A stretch of DNA of 64,000 bases from Anaerolineales bacterium. GTDB lineage: Bacteria; Chloroflexota; Anaerolineae; Anaerolineales; Villigracilaceae. The notes beneath the pieces were generated by a model that saw only the letters and a list, made by a program, of their open reading frames with translations, made no database searches and was not told where the DNA came from. Positions within the stretch are counted from its first letter, which is position 1, and every line of letters starts with the position of its first letter. The stretch lies in the NCBI GenBank assembly GCA_030583885.1, contig CP129480.1, forward strand, positions 3,164,714 to 3,228,713, read 5' to 3'. Shown piece after piece: positions 60,650 to 64,000 of the stretch. A program made the translations under genes and the position numbers.

Positions 60650-60720
60650 TGTGAACAAAGTTTTTGTCATCCACGATTTTGTTTTTGGTAAACTGCTGCG
60701 TGCCGGATAGGTGCAGATGG

Positions 60721-60804
60721 GTTGAACTGGCAGTTGCCGGGTTATTCTGGATACTCTGGTATTTTCTCCTGGCCCGGGTTTTGTGGAAATTTTTAAAGGA
60801 GTAA
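60721..60804 (+). pseudogene. C-terminal relic of a fourth DUF4386 gene
   Basis: The frame reads V-E-L-A-V-A-G-L-F-W-I-L-W-Y-F-L-L-A-R-V and then L-W-K-F-L-K-E-stop, nearly identical to the end of copy 1 (A-A-A-G-L-F-W-M-L-W-H-L-L-V-A-R-V-L-W). The rest of the gene is gone; a V-P-D-R piece precedes it. This shows decay or deletion in the tandem array. Confidence 0.8.
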
Positions 60805-60807
60805 ATG

Positions 60808-60906
60808 ATGAGAAAATCAACCAAAACCGTCGCCACCTGGCTGGGAATTATCGCCGGGATTACCGGTCTCGAACACGGTTGGTTCGAGTTTGTTCAGGGT
60901 TGTTGA
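60808..60906 (+). pseudogene. Relic of the domain found in the C-half of the 62277 protein
   Basis: ATG 60808 opens 32 codons: K-T-V-A-T-W-L-G-I-I-A-G-I-T-G-L-E-H-G-W, then F-E-F-V-Q-G-C and a stop. This matches T-A-F-L-G-I-Y-A-G-L-I-A-I-Q-H-G-I-F-E-I-L-Q-G at about residue 200 of the protein at 62277. AAAGGAG sits upstream, so the start once worked. Sequence 60907-60975 has only a short hydrophobic frame and no gene. Confidence 0.7.
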
Positions 60907-60975
60907 CCATCCATCGTATTGCGCCAGTCGTTTTGGTCGTTGGAATGGGATTGGTTATGCTTTTTATAGAAAACC

Positions 60976-62280
60976 ATGAAAATTATCTGCTTCCCGCATT
61001 TCTATTACCTGTCTGAAGTCTCGCGCCTGGTCGAGATGGGACAGGCCCTGCGCCGGTTGGGGCAGGAGGTCGTCTTTTTCAGTCACGGCGGGGGTTATGA
61101 ATTTGTGGCGCGAGAAGCGGGTTTCGAGGTCGTGGCCGTCGCGCCGACCATGTCGCCGGAGCGGGCCGCCGAGTACATGGCCTTCAACCGCGGCGAAAAG
61201 GGCAACCCCTTTCGGGAGAGTTTCTTCACCGACGACGAACTCGCCGCCTATATCGCCGCCGAAGCCGACGCCTTCTGCCAGGCGCGCGCCGACTCCGTCC
61301 TGATTGGCTGGAACCTGCCCTCGTATCTCTCCGCGCCGCTGGCGGGGATTCCCATCCTAGTCCAACAACCCGGCCCGTTCACCGCGCCGTTTTTCGACCG
61401 CAAGATGGGCGTCTTCCAGCCCTCGTTGTTCGGCGCGGCCCGCCGCCTGCCGCTGAATTGGCTGGTCAACTGGTGGCTGCCGCGTACCAAAATCTGGCTG
61501 GGGACCTTCAACCGCATGGCAGAATCGCTGGGATTGCCGCAGTGGAAAAGCACTCTCGACCTGATGGCCGGCGACCTGACCCTAGTGATGGACGCGCCCG
61601 AAATCCTGGGCATCCCGGCCGACGAATTAAATGCCTACCGCCCCAGGCATCCGCGCTTCTTCCACCGGTCGCCGGTCTATCGCTACGGCGGCCCGTGCTT
61701 TGCCCGCCTGCCGGGAGATGTCCCTGAAGCCATCCGTGCCCACTTTGATACCCCGCGCCCCAAACTGTACTGCGCGATGGGCGTTTCCGGTTCGCCGCGC
61801 GTCTTGGGGGAGGTCGTCGAGATTGCGGACGAACTGGAGATTCAATCTGTAATTGCCACCACCACAGTCTTGCCAGGGCGGGATGGGAACGCTTCGGGTC
61901 GTGTCCTGCTGACGCCACACGTTCCGGCGCACCTGGTAAACCCATTGGCCGACATCGCCATCACGCACGGCGGGGCCGGGACGGTGCAGACCGCCATCCA
62001 TTCCGGGACGCCGCTGGTCGGCATCCCCATGCACCTGGAGCAGACCGGCAATCTCTCGCTGGTCACGCGCCAGGGGGCCGGCCTGATGCTTTCGAAATGG
62101 GACCTTAACCGACGTTCGCTGGCTCGCGCCCTGGAACGCCTGCTTGCGGATGCCAGCCTGCGCGAGAATATGTTGCGCCTGAAGGCCCTTCAGGATAAGG
62201 TAGACGGCTCGGCCATCGCCGCCAGGGAAATCGTCAACTTTTTTGGCGCATCGAGATCAAGAATGGAGCAAATCAAATGA
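60976..62280 (+). CDS. Glycosyltransferase, MGT/UGT-like (GT1)
   Basis: 434 residues, GT-B fold. The N-terminal acceptor domain has I-I-C-F-P-H-F-Y-Y-L and F-F-S-H-G-G-G-Y-E-F, and the C-terminal nucleotide-sugar domain I-T-H-G-G-A-G-T-V-Q-T-A-I, G-I-P-M-H-L-E-Q-T-G-N and G-A-G-L-M-L-S. It is distant from the glycosyltransferase at 52743 but of the same superfamily. Its stop overlaps the methyltransferase-fusion gene by 4 nt (ATGA). Possible substrate: carotenoid or lipid, by context. Confidence 0.88.
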   Translation: MKIICFPHFYYLSEVSRLVEMGQALRRLGQEVVFFSHGGGYEFVAREAGFEVVAVAPTMSPERAAEYMAFNRGEKGNPFRESFFTDDELAAYIAAEADAFCQARADSVLIGWNLPSYLSAPLAGIPILVQQPGPFTAPFFDRKMGVFQPSLFGAARRLPLNWLVNWWLPRTKIWLGTFNRMAESLGLPQWKSTLDLMAGDLTLVMDAPEILGIPADELNAYRPRHPRFFHRSPVYRYGGPCFARLPGDVPEAIRAHFDTPRPKLYCAMGVSGSPRVLGEVVEIADELEIQSVIATTTVLPGRDGNASGRVLLTPHVPAHLVNPLADIAITHGGAGTVQTAIHSGTPLVGIPMHLEQTGNLSLVTRQGAGLMLSKWDLNRRSLARALERLLADASLRENMLRLKALQDKVDGSAIAAREIVNFFGASRSRMEQIK

Positions 62281-63428
62281 TACCCTTTCCGGCAATTTGG
62301 TGGTTGTTTCCCGCTGTTGCGCTTGTGTTTACTGCGCTCTCGTTTCTGCTGACCCGCTCGGGCAAACTGGAAAGTGAAACAGTGCGGAAAACCCTGGTTG
62401 GGGCAGGAGCCATGCTTGGATTTCTAGGCTTGGCGCTGCCTTTGTTCACTCAACCCACTTTCCAGAGTCCACTTGTGCAATACGGATTTGGTTTGCCGCT
62501 GCTCATCCTGGGCTTGTTCGGTCGGGTCTACCCGGCAATTTACCTGCGCCAGAAAGGCACGACCACCACGCTGGACAAAGTAGGCAAACTGGTGGACAGC
62601 GGCCCGTATGCCTGGGTGCGGCATCCGCAGTACACTGCCGGATGGGTTATGCTGCTGGGCTGGTTCCTAGCCTGGGGCGCATGGTACGCGCTCGGCTTTA
62701 TGCCCCTCATAGCAGGGATGATTTATGCGCAGGCTCGGATTGAGGAAAAGTACATTCTGGAAAGGATGTTTGGGGAAGCGTATGCCGCTTATCGGGAACA
62801 GGTCGGAATGCTGCTGCCGCGCTTGGACGGGAATGACCCCTTGCGAGTTACGACGGCTTTCCTAGGCATCTACGCCGGGCTGATTGCCATCCAGCACGGC
62901 ATTTTCGAGATTTTGCAGGGAAACACTGCGCCGGACGGCCTGATTTTCAACGCCATCGGCACGCCCTGCCAGGCGGAGATGGTCTGGCACGCCTGTTTCC
63001 CAGCCATGACGCTGATTCCCAACCTGCTCGTTACCGGGATTGCCGCCATGTTGGCCGGTGTGGGGATGACCGTCTGGGCAGCGGCTTTTGTCGGGCGTAG
63101 GCGCGGCGGGCGTGTCCTCGGGTTGCTAACCCTGCTGGCGCTGTTGGTCGGCGGCGGCTTCGTGCCGGTCTTTATTGGGATGGCGGCGGCAGTGACAGCG
63201 GGCAACCTGGGTTCGCCGGCTAGGCCGGGCGGGGCGGGCTGGCGATTTGTCGCCGCACTCTGGCCCTGGCCGCTGGTCTTGATGGCGCTCTGGCTGCCGG
63301 GCAACTGGCTGCTGGGGCATTTCATCGGCGGGACCATGCTTTCGGCGAGCGGACTGCTGTTTTTTGTCTTCGATATTGGCCTGCCGGCGCTGGCGGCGGT
63401 ATCCGGCTTTGGGCGCGCGAAACGCTGA
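62277..63428 (+). CDS. Isoprenylcysteine methyltransferase-like domain fused to a four-helix domain
   Basis: 383 residues. The N-terminal ~180 residues are an ICMT/PEMT-type methyltransferase: V-D-S-G-P-Y-A-W-V-R-H-P-Q-Y-T-A-G-W, then R-I-E-E-K-Y-I-L-E and F-G-E-A-Y-A-A-Y-R-E-Q-V. The C-terminal half (about 190-383) has a G-I-Y-A-G-L-I-A-I-Q-H-G-I-F-E motif and four or five membrane helices. A relic of this second domain alone lies at 60808, so it also occurs independently and the fusion may be recent. The start overlaps the glycosyltransferase stop. Confidence 0.8.
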   Translation: MIPFPAIWWLFPAVALVFTALSFLLTRSGKLESETVRKTLVGAGAMLGFLGLALPLFTQPTFQSPLVQYGFGLPLLILGLFGRVYPAIYLRQKGTTTTLDKVGKLVDSGPYAWVRHPQYTAGWVMLLGWFLAWGAWYALGFMPLIAGMIYAQARIEEKYILERMFGEAYAAYREQVGMLLPRLDGNDPLRVTTAFLGIYAGLIAIQHGIFEILQGNTAPDGLIFNAIGTPCQAEMVWHACFPAMTLIPNLLVTGIAAMLAGVGMTVWAAAFVGRRRGGRVLGLLTLLALLVGGGFVPVFIGMAAAVTAGNLGSPARPGGAGWRFVAALWPWPLVLMALWLPGNWLLGHFIGGTMLSASGLLFFVFDIGLPALAAVSGFGRAKR

Positions 63429-63442
63429 TAGAAGGAAATGCA

Positions 63443-64000
63443 ATGGCTAAAAAATTCGCAACTTCCGGTTATTTTCGCAACGGCCTGCCCTACAACCGGG
63501 CAGGTCACGGTCCCAAACCCCTGGTCATCTTCCAGGGCCTGATGTTTGAGAACAAACCGCAATCGGGAATGACTTTCGGCTACGGATTCTTGGAAAAAGA
63601 CTACACCCTGTATGCTGTATTGCGCAAACCAGGCCTGCCGGGTGGGTGCACATTCAAAGACATGGCCGACGATTACGCCGGGATGATTCGCCAGGAGTTC
63701 GACGGTCCCGTGGACGTGATTGGCGTCTCGACCGGTGGTTCCATCGCCCTCCACTTCGCCGCCGACCACTCCGATCTTGTCCGCCGCCTGGTGATTCACT
63801 CCAGCGCGCACACCCTGGGCGAAGCAGGCAAGCAGATTCAACTTGACATCGGGCATCTGGCGCAGCAGGGACGGGTTAGGCAAGCCTGGCAGGCCATGAT
63901 TCGGTTCATTTTACCCAGTACGGGAATCTGGAAGGTGCTCAACCCACCGCTGGCTTGGACGGCGGCTCAGTTGCTGTCCCTAGGCAAGACGCCCGACCTG
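63443..64000 (+). CDS. Alpha/beta hydrolase, cut by the window end
   Basis: From ATG 63443 (GAAGGAAA about 5 nt upstream) 186 residues run to the edge with no stop. The alpha/beta-hydrolase pattern is present: K-P-L-V-I-F-Q-G-L-M near the start (oxyanion strand) and V-I-G-V-S-T-G-G-S-I-A (nucleophile elbow, Ser), with S-D-L-V-R-R-L-V-I-H-S-S after it. The Asp and His of the triad lie beyond the window. It follows the methyltransferase fusion by 14 bp. Confidence 0.85.
   Translation, partial: MAKKFATSGYFRNGLPYNRAGHGPKPLVIFQGLMFENKPQSGMTFGYGFLEKDYTLYAVLRKPGLPGGCTFKDMADDYAGMIRQEFDGPVDVIGVSTGGSIALHFAADHSDLVRRLVIHSSAHTLGEAGKQIQLDIGHLAQQGRVRQAWQAMIRFILPSTGIWKVLNPPLAWTAAQLLSLGKTPDL

Noticed and set aside
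62870..63883. 337-residue minus-strand frame
   Set aside because: It is a shadow of the methyltransferase fusion and alpha/beta hydrolase genes; its sequence is Pro/Lys/Thr-rich low complexity with no domain.

Overview
The window is a mid-GC bacterial chromosome segment, probably from Chloroflexota (class Anaerolineae or a close relative). This is inference: there is no rRNA or tRNA here. It rests on a heliorhodopsin (a family described as missing from classical diderms), two F420-type deazaflavin oxidoreductases, a Gram-positive-type LexA box (GAAC-N4-GTTC), a secretion operon with no outer-membrane secretin, and many small membrane proteins with Anaerolineae-like family content.

Layout. 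(1) 0-5 kb: a serine hydrolase, a LysM-like protein and a TetR regulator divergent from a methyltransferase, then a CsoR-type regulator with a perfect 20-bp inverted-repeat operator and a His-rich CDF metal exporter. (2) 5-9 kb: a six-gene leftward chromate-resistance operon (split ChrB, a low-Mr-phosphatase-like protein, a second ChrB-C protein, a beta-propeller and ChrA). It meets the CDF operon at a 23-bp perfect bidirectional terminator. (3) 9.1-12.7 kb: a leftward cassette of a LuxR-HTH protein, a degenerate RecA-like protein, an 88-residue coiled-coil protein and a family-B DNA polymerase with altered catalytic motifs. Its promoter (TTGACA-18-TATTAT) carries a consensus LexA box in the spacer, so it is probably an SOS-induced mutagenesis or repair module. 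(4) 12.8-21.2 kb: a rightward operon mixing pilus-type genes (two prepilin-peptidase-like proteins, a T2SS-F/TadB protein), conjugation-type genes (TrbL/VirB6-like, PrgI/VirB3-like, pilin-like small membrane proteins, an M23 peptidase), a Cas4-like Fe-S nuclease, a DnaB-like ATPase and a replication-relaxation-like protein. It looks like an integrated, incomplete conjugative element; no VirB4, VirD4, integrase or att site is visible. (5) 21.3-27.6 kb: a complete addB-addA helicase-nuclease pair. (6) 27.8-34.2 kb: a TerB-domain protein, a BrxD-like ATPase, a BrxHI/Lhr-like helicase and an AT-rich STAS-HATPase gene, a candidate phage-defence module, followed by (7) a complete IS3-family element (34284-35516).

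(8) 35.5-42.7 kb: a MacB/FtsX-type ABC exporter, an AttH/carotenoid-hydratase-like lipoprotein, a dienelactone hydrolase, a SOUL heme protein and a heliorhodopsin with all key residues. (9) 42.7-44.2 kb: a stretch of relics (carbamate kinase, histidine kinase and Crp/Fnr fragments around a palindromic repeat). (10) 44.3-64 kb: phytoene/squalene synthase and a CrtI-like desaturase, then DUF418, CopD-like, F420-type, methyltransferase, CPBP, serine hydrolase, glycosyltransferase, aquaporin, M50-like and alpha/beta-hydrolase genes. Three tandem DUF4386 paralogues follow, with relics of a fourth copy and of a methyltransferase-associated domain. The window ends inside an alpha/beta hydrolase.

The most promising material for new biology is the SOS-boxed PolB/RecA-like cassette, the hybrid pilus/conjugation operon with a Cas4-like nuclease, and the TerB-BrxD-BrxHI(-STAS/HATPase) locus. 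Functions are read from motifs by eye; no database search was run.
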